A stretch of DNA of 64,000 bases from Seohaeicola_A nanhaiensis (GTDB lineage: Bacteria; Pseudomonadota; Alphaproteobacteria; Rhodobacterales; Rhodobacteraceae): NCBI RefSeq assembly GCF_042654245.1, contig NZ_JBHSGI010000024.1:186001-250000 (forward strand), written 5' to 3'. The notes beneath the pieces were generated by a model, which saw only the letters and a program-made list of their open reading frames with translations, made no database searches and was not told where the DNA came from. The position numbers were made by a program, and so were the translations under genes. Below, one piece after another: positions 1 to 8,843 of this stretch (position 1 is the stretch's first letter; each line of letters begins with the position of its first letter).

Positions 1-828
1 CTCGGCGTGAAGGGTGTCCACATCGCCGAACGCGATACCCAGGCTCGCCGAACCCCGCGCCCGCGCGGCACCTTCGTCAATACCTGGTCGGTCGAAGGCT
101 TCATTTCCGAAGGCTTCCAGCCCGCCGAGCTCGGCTGGGGCACGCACGAAACCTGGTTCCCCGACAACGGCCACAGCCATTCCACCGGCTGCCGCGCCGG
201 CATCTGGCTCGAACGTCCCGGCGCCATCACCCGCATCCACACCTGGTGCCCGACGCCTGGCCCCCAGTTCGGGTTCCTCGTCACCCATAACGAGGCGATC
301 TCGATCGCGGACTACTACACCGTCGGCGCGCCCGAGGCCCCCGATTTCCGCCCGACCTGCCACTATGCCTACCACCCCTGCGACGATGCCGTGCTCTCGC
401 TGCACGAAATGTTCGGCTCGGGCCGCCAGCAGACCGAACACCACATCCTAGCGCCGGACGAGATCGTCGAGGGCATCGACGAACTCGGCGTCCTGCTCTT
501 CGGCCACGAGAAGAACGCGCTCTGGTACGGCTCGCGCCTCTCCAACGCCGAGGCCATGCGCCTCGCGCCCTACCAAAACGCCACCGGCCTGCAGGTCACC
601 TCGGCAGTGATCGCCGGAATGGTCTGGGCGCTCGAAAATCCCAGCGCGGGCATTATCGAAACCGACGAGATGGACCACAGCCGCTGTCTCGAGGTGCAGC
701 GCCCCTACCTCGGCCCGGTCGAGGCGCATTACACCGACTGGACGCCGCTGCAGGACCGCTGGGAACTGTTCCCCGAAGACATCGACGAATCCGACCCCTG
801 GCTGTTCCGCAACGTGCTGGCCAGCTAG
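1..828 (+). CDS. hss: Homospermidine synthase, 3' part (5' end outside window)
   Basis: Homospermidine synthase makes the polyamine homospermidine from putrescine in an NAD-dependent reaction in the cytosol. The frame is already open at base 1 and runs about 275 codons to a TAG at 826-828. The family is about 470-480 residues, so the N-terminal NAD-binding half lies outside the window. Family blocks are visible: HIAERDTQ near the left edge, NTWSVEGFISEG, then GWGTHE, and a C-terminal region ending near DPWLFRNVLAS. Internal GTG at base 7 is not the true start. The gene is convergent with the membrane protein at 861-1256, with a GC-rich hairpin between them. The family call is firm; only the C-terminal half is seen. 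Confidence 0.88.
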   Translation, partial: LGVKGVHIAERDTQARRTPRPRGTFVNTWSVEGFISEGFQPAELGWGTHETWFPDNGHSHSTGCRAGIWLERPGAITRIHTWCPTPGPQFGFLVTHNEAISIADYYTVGAPEAPDFRPTCHYAYHPCDDAVLSLHEMFGSGRQQTEHHILAPDEIVEGIDELGVLLFGHEKNALWYGSRLSNAEAMRLAPYQNATGLQVTSAVIAGMVWALENPSAGIIETDEMDHSRCLEVQRPYLGPVEAHYTDWTPLQDRWELFPEDIDESDPWLFRNVLAS

Positions 829-833
829 GCCAC

Positions 834-862
834 AGCCCCCTGCCGCCACGGCGGCGGGGGCT
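834..862. terminator. Bidirectional hairpin between hss and the DUF6524 gene
   Basis: An imperfect stem pairs AGCCCCC (834-840) with GGGGGCT (856-862) and GCCGCC (842-847) with GGCGGC (850-855), with one unpaired T. It lies at the convergent 3' ends of two genes and overlaps the stop codon of the minus-strand gene. There is no strong T tract on either side, so intrinsic termination is plausible rather than certain. Confidence 0.45.
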
Positions 863-1256
863 ATTCGTCCACGTCGTCCATGTCCGACTGGCCCGAGATC
901 ATCCGGCGCACGTGGCTCCAGCCCATCCCTATGCCCAGCACCAGCGACAACGCCAGGATGCCGAGCCATATGTTCAGGCTGCGGTCCTCCAGCGTCAGCA
1001 TCCCGAAATCGTAGAGCACCCAGAGTATCGCCGCCACCACCGCAAGGATCAGCAGCACTCCGAACGGTCCGATCGAGCGCAGGGTCGCCCGCAGATAGAT
1101 GATATAGCCGATCAGCAACACCAGCCCCGACAGCACCACGACCGACCATTGCCGATCCGATCCGGCCATCGCCCAGCTGACGAAATTATAGTCCGTCGGG
1201 TTGTATGTCGCCGCCAGAAGCAGGAAGGCGAACAGCCAGCGCAGCAAGAAACCCAT
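861..1256 (-). CDS. DUF6524-type small integral membrane protein
   Basis: A 131-residue protein with four hydrophobic segments at about residues 4-17, 38-55, 62-83 and 95-113. It ends in an acidic tail (SGQSDMDDVDE), so it is predicted to sit in the inner membrane. The sequence resembles a small family common in Rhodobacterales that annotation pipelines call DUF6524; no function is known. It is transcribed divergently from purA (141 bases between the starts) and convergently with hss. The first Met is directly followed by the first hydrophobic segment, which supports this start. Confidence 0.7.
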   Translation of the reverse strand: MGFLLRWLFAFLLLAATYNPTDYNFVSWAMAGSDRQWSVVVLSGLVLLIGYIIYLRATLRSIGPFGVLLILAVVAAILWVLYDFGMLTLEDRSLNIWLGILALSLVLGIGMGWSHVRRMISGQSDMDDVDE

Positions 1257-1397
1257 ATGTCGCCTCCTTGGTTTGCGCGCAGACTCGCGCGAAGCCGCGC
1301 CCCTGTCCAGAGCTTCGCGCAGGTGCGGCGAAATTACGGTTTCGCTGCCGGTCTCACACCGCTATACGGGCGCGGGTTTGGCAAAAGGATTCCAGCT

Positions 1398-2689
<1,292 letters not shown>

Positions 2690-2690
<1 letters not shown>

Positions 2691-2908
2691 TGGCGCTGTC
2701 CTACAAGGCCCGCCGGCGCTGGTCGCTGGTCATCCTGCTGGTGGGCCTGCCGCTCTACATCGGCGTGGCGCTCTACGTCATCTCGCTCTTCGACCGCCCG
2801 CCTTTCTGGGCGGAGCTGGTCGTCTATATCGTGCTGGGTGTCCTCTGGGCGCTGCCCTTCCGGGCCGTCTTCCGCGGCGTCGGCAAGGAAGACCCAGATA
2901 AGAAATAG
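2690..2908 (+). CDS. DUF2842 small membrane protein
   Basis: A 72-residue protein with two hydrophobic helices (about residues 12-33 and 40-58) and a charged C-terminal tail, predicted to be in the inner membrane. It resembles the DUF2842 family that often follows purA in Rhodobacterales; no biochemical role is established. Its ATG overlaps the purA TGA by one base (TGATG), so it is probably translationally coupled to purA. Confidence 0.8.
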
Positions 2909-3030
2909 GCTACCCGGGAAAGGCGCGTCGCGCGCGCCGAAAACGGGTCACTTTCATTTTTTTGAGAAGAATCAATAATTTGACCCCCCGTCCTAGCTGG
3001 GACACTTGAATCCAGGCTTCCAAAACGCGA

Positions 3031-3056
3031 GCGGCGGCCCTCTGAGGGGCCGCCGC
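3031..3056 (-). terminator. Hairpin downstream of the acidic protein gene
   Basis: A perfect 10-bp stem, GCGGCGGCCC (3031-3040) with GGGCCGCCGC (3047-3056) and a 6-base loop, lies 23 bases past the stop of the minus-strand gene at 3079. On the minus strand it is followed by a short TTTT. It therefore most likely terminates that gene, and could also stop readthrough from purA-DUF2842. Confidence 0.6.
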
Positions 3057-3078
3057 AGTGTTCCGAAATTCGGGCTGT

Positions 3079-4914
3079 TCAGCCGGCTGCGCGGCGGTCC
3101 GGACGATACCCGATATCATGCGCGGCGGTGAACCGCCCACCGCCTGTCTTCTCGATCTTGCCATCCCGCAGCAGCTGGCCAAAGGTGCGCAGCCCGTCCT
3201 CGCGGTTGAAATCCTGATTTTCCAGCTGCCGCACCTTGCGCATCAGCTGCGGGCGCGAGAACTGCTCCTGTCCCTCGACAAACGAAAGATAGGCCGCCGC
3301 CGCTTCCAGAAGCTGCGGCAACTCGGTCACGCCCTGTTCGCGGGCGAACTCGACGAACCCCTTGTCGTCGTCCTCTTCCTCGAGGTCGATCTCATGCGAC
3401 AGGCGGCGCGGCTGCACCGGCGCCCGCTGGGTGCTCTCCAGATCCACGCGCTGTTCGGCCACCAGTTTCAGAGGGGCAGGGCGGCTGCCATCCGCCGGCC
3501 AGTCGGGGCGCTGGCCGGCCGCCGTGCCAGGCCGGCGCGGCCGCACCACGTTGGCAAGGTCGTCGCGATAGGCATCGTCGGTCGTCTGGGTATCCAGGGT
3601 CCGGCCGACCGACTTCTCGGCCTTGGCCACGGCCACGGCAGCACGCAGATGGCTGTAGGCCTCACGGCTCGACGAGCTTTCCGGCGTGTCCATCCGCTTC
3701 TGCGCATCCGCCATCAAGCGGGTAATGTCGCCGCCGGTCCCGGCCTCGCTGAAGCCGCGGGTGAACCGGTCGACAGAGCGGTCGTCGTCCTCCTCATCTT
3801 CGTCTTCATCGGTCTCGGTCAGTACGCCCGCCAGCTCACGCTCCAGCTCTGCCTCCTGTTCGGGGCTCAGCGCGGTGGTGCGCGACGGCGCCTCTTCCTC
3901 GTCGTCGTCAACCTCTTCCAGATCGCCTGCGGCGATCGCGGCGTCCAGTTCCGAGCGGCGGATTTTCAGCAGCCGGGGCGCGCCGCTGTCCTCCCCGTCG
4001 TCCATGATGTTGACGATTTCATCGTCAGCGGCGTCTTCCTGATGTCCATCCGTTTCCTTGTCATCGAACAGGGCCGCCGGCGCGCTGGCCTCGGGGTCCT
4101 CCTCGCCCTCATCCGCCAGGAAACGCGACAGGCGCAGCACGTCGCTTTCCGCAGTCTCCTGTACTTCGGTCGGGAAGGGCGTTTCCTCTGCCTCATCCAC
4201 TGGAACCTCTGCGGGGTCATCCTCGAGCACGAACTCTTCCGACGCGCGCGCCACCGCGGTGACCGAGACCGGGCTCGCGAGCTCCTCGTCGTAAACCTCG
4301 TCCTCCGGACCATCCTCGGATGCCGCTTCCAGCATGGCGAGGGCGGCGCTGATCTCGGCGCTGGCGGCGATGTCGTCTGCGGTCTCCTCCGCTTCCATCG
4401 CGGCGTCATCCACGTCCATCGCGGCCGAGATTTCGATGATGTCGTCCCGCAGACCGCGCGGCGAAAGCGGCGCCTCGGCGTCCGGATCCTCGACAAAGCC
4501 GCCGCCCGGCGCAGCATCCGCCTGAGAGACCACGGCGCGGATGCGTTGCAGCTTGGCCGCAATGCTGTCGGCCATCGGCGGCTCGCCAACAGGAGCAGTC
4601 GGTCGCGCTGCCTGTTTCTCCGCCACGGGCTGCGCCGGAGCAGTCTCGGCCGGTTTCAGATCATCCGCGCGAAGGACGATTCGGTTGGAGTCCTGCCGGG
4701 CGCGCACCTGCCGGGTTATTTCCTTCTCAGCGATCCGGGCCAGCATATCGGCATCGGGCTGGGGCGGCTCCGCGCCGAAATACCGATCGTCGGCGGCCAG
4801 ATCACGGAAATACTCCGCAATGGCCTTCATCGTGCCGAACGAATCCTCGAAGCCTTCCAGCGTGCAAGAGAACGTCCCGTAGGAAACGGTCAGGATCTTG
4901 TTGCTGTTCACCAT
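3079..4914 (-). CDS. Large acidic protein of unknown function, Rhodobacterales type
   Basis: About 611 residues. The frame opens at 4959, but ATG at 4914 is preferred: it is preceded by AAGGA about ten bases upstream and starts the conserved-looking MVNSNKILTVSYG. Three parts are visible. Residues 1-80 are a compact N-terminal region (YGTFSCTLEGF, EYFRDLAADDRYFG). A long central region, about residues 80-470, is very rich in Glu, Asp, Ala and Ser and probably disordered. A C-terminal region (about 500-611) has FAREQGVTELPQLLEAAAAY, then a pattern resembling a winged helix ending GGGRFTAAHDIGYRP. Related proteins are, from memory, sometimes loosely labelled CheA; no kinase or chemotaxis motif is visible. 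Function unknown. Confidence 0.75.
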   Translation of the reverse strand: MVNSNKILTVSYGTFSCTLEGFEDSFGTMKAIAEYFRDLAADDRYFGAEPPQPDADMLARIAEKEITRQVRARQDSNRIVLRADDLKPAETAPAQPVAEKQAARPTAPVGEPPMADSIAAKLQRIRAVVSQADAAPGGGFVEDPDAEAPLSPRGLRDDIIEISAAMDVDDAAMEAEETADDIAASAEISAALAMLEAASEDGPEDEVYDEELASPVSVTAVARASEEFVLEDDPAEVPVDEAEETPFPTEVQETAESDVLRLSRFLADEGEEDPEASAPAALFDDKETDGHQEDAADDEIVNIMDDGEDSGAPRLLKIRRSELDAAIAAGDLEEVDDDEEEAPSRTTALSPEQEAELERELAGVLTETDEDEDEEDDDRSVDRFTRGFSEAGTGGDITRLMADAQKRMDTPESSSSREAYSHLRAAVAVAKAEKSVGRTLDTQTTDDAYRDDLANVVRPRRPGTAAGQRPDWPADGSRPAPLKLVAEQRVDLESTQRAPVQPRRLSHEIDLEEEDDDKGFVEFAREQGVTELPQLLEAAAAYLSFVEGQEQFSRPQLMRKVRQLENQDFNREDGLRTFGQLLRDGKIEKTGGGRFTAAHDIGYRPDRRAAG

Positions 4915-5053
4915 GTCTCGCGCGTCCTTTGCCTGGAGTCTTGCCGGCATTAACCACACTCACGGGGTCAAAAGCGGCCCGAAACTGTGCCCTTCGACGT
5001 ATGATTTTGTGGCCATATTGTGGTGACTCCCTGAAAATGCAATTAACTCGTAC

Positions 5054-5737
5054 ATGAGCGACACGATAGTAAAGTCCGACGCGCCGGTCACTCTCGTCGG
5101 CGGCGGAAACGTCGGGCCGGGCGATCTCTCGTCAGCCCTGCGTCTCGCCCCGACGTTGGTCGCAGCCGATTCCGGCGCCGGTGCGGCACTGCGCGAAGGC
5201 CATGTGCCGCAGGTGGTGATCGGCGATTTCGATTCCCTGACGTCCGAGGACAAGGAGCGTATTCCACCCGGCAGACTGTTTCCCATCGACGATCAGGATA
5301 CCACGGATTTCGACAAGGCGCTCGAACGAATATCCGCGCCGCTCGTGCTGGGCGTCGGTTTTCTGGGCGCTAGGGTTGATCATCAACTCGCTGCCTTCAG
5401 TTCTCTGATGCGCTATCGCCAACAGTCCTGCATTCTCATCGGGCCAGAGGAGATCGTCATTCACATGCCGCCGCGCATCGCCTTTCCGGTCGACGCGGGC
5501 GAGGTTGTCTCGCTGTTTCCGCTGGCGCGCGTCACCGGCCGCTCGTCCGGACTGCAATGGCCCATCGACGGTCTGGTGCTCGAACCGGGCCGGCGCGTCG
5601 GCACGTCGAACCGGGCGCTGGGCGGCCCCGTGACGATTGACACCGACGGGCCCGGCCTGTTGGGCATCTTCCCGCGTCACAGGCTCGAGGCGGTGGCGCA
5701 GGCCCTCAGATCTCCGCGGGATGTGGCTCCGCGCTGA
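5054..5737 (+). CDS. Thiamine pyrophosphokinase (thiamine diphosphokinase)
   Basis: This enzyme transfers pyrophosphate from ATP to thiamine, forming the cofactor TPP in the cytosol. At 227 residues it has the family length. Signature blocks are VAADSGA near residue 38, the metal-binding GDFDS near residue 58, and the DTTDFDKAL block near residue 81, followed by the LGVGFLGARVDHQLA strand. It is divergent from the acidic protein gene with about 140 bases between starts. Its last 32 bases overlap, tail to tail, the end of the EamA transporter gene. A TPP-dependent enzyme pair lies 2 kb away, but nothing shows a regulatory link. Confidence 0.9.
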   Translation: MSDTIVKSDAPVTLVGGGNVGPGDLSSALRLAPTLVAADSGAGAALREGHVPQVVIGDFDSLTSEDKERIPPGRLFPIDDQDTTDFDKALERISAPLVLGVGFLGARVDHQLAAFSSLMRYRQQSCILIGPEEIVIHMPPRIAFPVDAGEVVSLFPLARVTGRSSGLQWPIDGLVLEPGRRVGTSNRALGGPVTIDTDGPGLLGIFPRHRLEAVAQALRSPRDVAPR

Positions 5738-6659
5738 GATGCGCCTGCTGCGCACGGCGTGATTTTTCCTCGCGTGCAAGCCGCCCCTCGCGCAGGACAA
5801 TATACAGCCCCGCGCCAATGGTGACACAGATCCCAAGCGCCGCAAGCCGGTTTGGCAGATCGCTGAAGATCAGCCACCCGATCAGCGTCGCGACCGGAAT
5901 TTCGAGGTATTGCATCGGCGCCAGTGTGGCGGAGGGCGCAAAACGCAGCGACCATGTCATCAGCAGGTGGGCACCGCTGCCCAGCACGCCGATAATCATC
6001 AGCAGCAACCACTCCCGTCCATCCGGCGCAATCATTTCCAGCGGTGCCCAGCCCAGAACGTCGCCCAGCAGCATGAGCGGCGCCAGGATGGCGACGGCCA
6101 GCGCACCGCTGACCGTCTGCAATCCGACAGGGTCGGTTTCCTTGGCGATCTGGCGTGTGACCAGCATGAACACCGAGAAATTCACCGCCACCGCGACCGG
6201 CCAGAGCGCCGGCCATCCGACCGTGGCGAAACTTGGCTGGATCACCATCAGCGTGCCGCCGAAGCCCACGGCGCAGGCGATCAGCCGCCGCGCGCCAACC
6301 TCTTCGCCCAGCACGTATTTCCCAAGCAGCAACATGATGAAGGGCATCACGAAGGCGATCGCGACAGCATCCGCCAGCGGCAGGTATTTCAGTGCCGTGA
6401 ACATCGCGCCAATCCCAAGGATGTGAAGCACCGTCCGCAGCGCCGTCAGAGCCAGCACCCGGCCCCGCATCCGCCAGGCCCGACGGCCCAGCCAGACCAG
6501 CGGGATCAGAATCACGACCTGAACGGCGAACCGGATCAGCAGCAATTGGCCGAGTGGCACGCTCTGCCCGATCAGCTTGGCCACCGCATCGCCCATCGGC
6601 GCGACGACGCAAAAGCCCAGCATCAGCAGGATTCCAAGGATCGGTCGGTCTACATTCAT
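5706..6659 (-). CDS. EamA-family (DMT superfamily) transporter
   Basis: A 317-residue inner-membrane protein with about ten hydrophobic helices arranged as two EamA repeats; substrate unknown, metabolite export being the usual role of the family. The frame is open to 7298, but the stretch upstream of 6659 is non-hydrophobic and antisense to the dehydrogenase gene. MNVDRPILGILLMLGF (ATG at 6659) is the natural start, leading directly into helix 1. A motif typical of the family, LKYLPLADAVAIAFVMPF, is present near residue 100. The C-terminal tail is hydrophilic and overlaps the end of the thiamine pyrophosphokinase gene by 32 bases on the opposite strand. Confidence 0.88.
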   Translation of the reverse strand: MNVDRPILGILLMLGFCVVAPMGDAVAKLIGQSVPLGQLLLIRFAVQVVILIPLVWLGRRAWRMRGRVLALTALRTVLHILGIGAMFTALKYLPLADAVAIAFVMPFIMLLLGKYVLGEEVGARRLIACAVGFGGTLMVIQPSFATVGWPALWPVAVAVNFSVFMLVTRQIAKETDPVGLQTVSGALAVAILAPLMLLGDVLGWAPLEMIAPDGREWLLLMIIGVLGSGAHLLMTWSLRFAPSATLAPMQYLEIPVATLIGWLIFSDLPNRLAALGICVTIGAGLYIVLREGRLAREEKSRRAQQAHLSAEPHPAEI

Positions 6660-6825
6660 ATTCCGAACGCTAGATGCAGCTCCCGCACCGCGCAACAATT
6701 GTGTGACTGATTTGACGTTTGCCGGTTCGGCGGTCGCATCTGGTAAGCCGCGCCGAGCGATGGTTAAGGTGTGAAGGTGAGGAAATACGCCTGGCCGGAT
6801 CGGTCGGGGACAAGGGGAGGACGAA

Positions 6826-7743
6826 ATGGAAAAGATCGGATTCATCGGCCTGGGCCGCATGGGGCTGCCGATGGCGTCGAACATGGTGAAGAAGGGGTTC
6901 TCCCTGATCGTGCACGACATCAACGGCGCGGCGGTGGACAGCCTCGTCGACCTCGGCGCCGACCGGGGCGCCAGCGTGGCCGATGTGGCGGCGCAGGCCG
7001 ACATCATCATCACCATGTTGCCGAACTCCGCCATCGTCACCCAGGTGATCGAAGGCCCGGACGGCATCCTCTCGGCCGCGCGGCCAGGTGCACTGGTCAT
7101 GGACATGAGTACGGTTTCGCCCGATACCACGGACTCTGCCGCCCGCGCCTGCAAAGCGAAAGGGCTGGGCTTTGTCGACGCTCCGGTCGGGCGGCTTGCC
7201 AGCCACGCCGACGAGGGAAAGTCGCTTTTCATGGTCGGGGCCTCCGACGCCGACTTCCAGCGCGTGAAACCGGCGATGGAGGCTTTGGGGACAACCATCT
7301 ATCACTGCGGCGATTGCGGCACGGGCACGCGGACCAAGATCGTCAACAACTTCCTCGCCGTCTCGCTCTGCCAGCTGAACGCCGAGGCGCTGACACTGGC
7401 GCAGGGCCTGGGGCTGGACCTCGAGAACACGCTGGACGTCCTGCACGGCACCACCGCGACCAACGGCCAACTCAAGGTCAACTGGGCCTCGAAGTGCCTG
7501 ATCGGCGACACCAAGCCGGGCTTCACCATCGACCTCGCCCACAAGGATCTGACGCTGGTGGTGGAGTCCGCCAACGCCGCCAGGGTGCCGATGCCGATGG
7601 CGGCGGCGGCGCGCGAGGCCTTCTCGCAGGCCCGCGCCCGCGGCTTCGGCGCCACCGACTTTTCGGGTATGCTCGACGCCGCCTGCGACGCCAATGGCCT
7701 GACCCCGCCGCGCCTGCCGCACAACTCGCGCCACCGGGTCTGA
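6826..7743 (+). CDS. 3-hydroxyisobutyrate dehydrogenase-family NAD(P) oxidoreductase
   Basis: A 305-residue beta-hydroxyacid dehydrogenase. The Rossmann motif GFIGLGRMGLPMA is at the N-terminus, the substrate loop DAPVGR is near residue 123, and the catalytic-lysine helix GTGTRTKIVNNFLA is near residue 165. A start ATG follows GGGGAGG closely. Members oxidise or reduce small hydroxyacid/semialdehyde pairs such as 3-hydroxyisobutyrate, tartronate semialdehyde or sulfolactaldehyde. Three bases downstream begins a split TPP-dependent decarboxylase that makes aldehydes, so an inferred role is reduction of that aldehyde or supply of the oxoacid. The exact substrate cannot be told from sequence alone. 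Confidence 0.85.
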   Translation: MEKIGFIGLGRMGLPMASNMVKKGFSLIVHDINGAAVDSLVDLGADRGASVADVAAQADIIITMLPNSAIVTQVIEGPDGILSAARPGALVMDMSTVSPDTTDSAARACKAKGLGFVDAPVGRLASHADEGKSLFMVGASDADFQRVKPAMEALGTTIYHCGDCGTGTRTKIVNNFLAVSLCQLNAEALTLAQGLGLDLENTLDVLHGTTATNGQLKVNWASKCLIGDTKPGFTIDLAHKDLTLVVESANAARVPMPMAAAAREAFSQARARGFGATDFSGMLDAACDANGLTPPRLPHNSRHRV

Positions 7744-7746
7744 GCG

Positions 7747-8265
7747 ATGGCCGATACCACATGGAAGGACGATATTTACAGCGTCCTGAAAAGCCACGAC
7801 GTGCGCCACATCGCCTATGTCCCCGACGCCGGCCATGCGGCGGCGATCAAGTTGGCCGAGGCCGACACCGACATGACTGCGGTGGTCCTGACCACCGAAG
7901 AAGAGGGCATCGGCTATCTCGCCGGTGTCCACCTGGGCGGCCAGCGCGGCGCGCTGCTGATCCAGTCGTCCGGTGTCGGCAACTGCATCAACACGCTGGC
8001 CCTGAACCAGATGGCCCGCATCCCGCTCCTGATGGTCGTCACGATGCGCGGCGACTGGGCCGAGTTCAATCCCTGGCAGAACCCGATGGGGCAGGCGACC
8101 GAATCCGTCCTGCGCAGCATGGGCGTGCTGACCTGGCGCGCGGACAGCGCCCAGGACGTGGTGCCGCTGCTGAACGGCGCCGCGGGCATGGCCTTCAACG
8201 GCGACCAGGCCTGCGCGCTGCTCTTGGGCCAGCGACTGATCGGAGAGAAGAAATGGGTGAAGTGA
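7747..8265 (+). CDS. TPP-dependent decarboxylase, alpha (PYR-domain) subunit, ComD-like
   Basis: A 172-residue protein equal to the N-terminal pyrimidine-binding domain of TPP enzymes. The block TTEEEGIG carries the Glu that activates the cofactor, followed by AGVHLGGQRGALLIQSSGVG and NCIN, close to the pattern in sulfopyruvate decarboxylase ComD and in phosphonopyruvate decarboxylases. It starts three bases after the dehydrogenase stop and its 3' end overlaps the next gene by 13 bases, so the three genes form a tightly coupled operon. Sulfopyruvate is the likeliest substrate by resemblance; phosphonopyruvate or another 3-substituted pyruvate cannot be excluded. Confidence 0.78.
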   Translation: MADTTWKDDIYSVLKSHDVRHIAYVPDAGHAAAIKLAEADTDMTAVVLTTEEEGIGYLAGVHLGGQRGALLIQSSGVGNCINTLALNQMARIPLLMVVTMRGDWAEFNPWQNPMGQATESVLRSMGVLTWRADSAQDVVPLLNGAAGMAFNGDQACALLLGQRLIGEKKWVK

Positions 8266-8840
8266 CTGCTCTGGACCGCCGCGCGGCGGTGGCGGCCCTG
8301 CTGGAGGGGCGCAAGGACCTGCTGGTGGTGACCGGTCTCGGCTCTGCCTCCTACGACGTGATGGCGGCAGGGGATCACGCGATGAACTACTATCTCTGGG
8401 CCGCGATGGGCTCGGCCATGACCGTCGGCCTCGGGCTGGCGATGACCCAGACCGACAAGTCCGTTCTGGTCATCACCGGCGATGGCGAGGCGCTGATGGG
8501 CTTTGGCGCGCTGGCGACCATCGCTGTCAAGGCCCCGCGCAACTTGACCATCGCGGTGCTCGACAACGGCCATTTCGGCGAGACGGGCATGCAGGAAAGC
8601 CACTCCGCCCGCGGCATCGAACTCGACCGCGTGGCCGAGGCCTGCACCTTTCCCCGCACCCTGCGCGTCACCACGATGGATCAGGTTGAAACCCTGCGCA
8701 CCCATGTCGCCGCCCGCGACGCGCTGACGCTCGCCACCATCAAGATTCGCGCCGACAACCCGCCCCGCGTGCTGCCGCCCCGCGACGGCCCCTACATCAA
8801 GAACCGTTTCCGCGAGGCGCTGGGGTTCAGCCCGATCTGA
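8253..8840 (+). CDS. TPP-dependent decarboxylase, beta (PP-domain) subunit, ComE-like
   Basis: A 195-residue protein equal to the diphosphate-binding domain of TPP enzymes. The Mg/TPP motif starts at GDGEALMGFGALATI and closes with NLTIAVLDNGHFGETG. It pairs with the preceding PYR-domain subunit; together they would make a heteromeric decarboxylase forming an aldehyde from a substituted pyruvate. ATG at 8253 is preceded by GGAGAGAAG inside the end of the upstream gene, an overlap of 13 bases that implies coupled translation. The C-terminal region (PPRVLPPRDGPYIKNRF) looks complete. It is convergent with sdaA, only three bases apart. Confidence 0.8.
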   Translation: MGEVTALDRRAAVAALLEGRKDLLVVTGLGSASYDVMAAGDHAMNYYLWAAMGSAMTVGLGLAMTQTDKSVLVITGDGEALMGFGALATIAVKAPRNLTIAVLDNGHFGETGMQESHSARGIELDRVAEACTFPRTLRVTTMDQVETLRTHVAARDALTLATIKIRADNPPRVLPPRDGPYIKNRFREALGFSPI

Positions 8841-8843
8841 CCC

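Noticed and set aside
912..1397. N-terminal extension of purA by 162 codons
   Set aside because: The extension is His/Gln/Arg-rich antisense of the DUF6524 gene. The ATG at 1398 gives the exact family start.
3058..4953. A 631-codon plus-strand frame opposite the acidic protein
   Set aside because: It mirrors the Glu/Asp-rich gene (giving Leu/Arg/Val-rich sequence), lacks a ribosome-binding site, and the minus-strand protein has conserved-looking ends.
4915..5053. TPP riboswitch near the thiamine pyrophosphokinase gene
   Set aside because: The short divergent region shows no thi-box-like conserved segments, and the gene is not a thiamine synthesis or transport gene of the usual riboswitch class.
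6660..7298. N-terminal extension of the EamA transporter by over 200 codons
   Set aside because: It is antisense to the HIBADH-family gene and has no hydrophobic pattern; the first transporter helix begins at ATG 6659.
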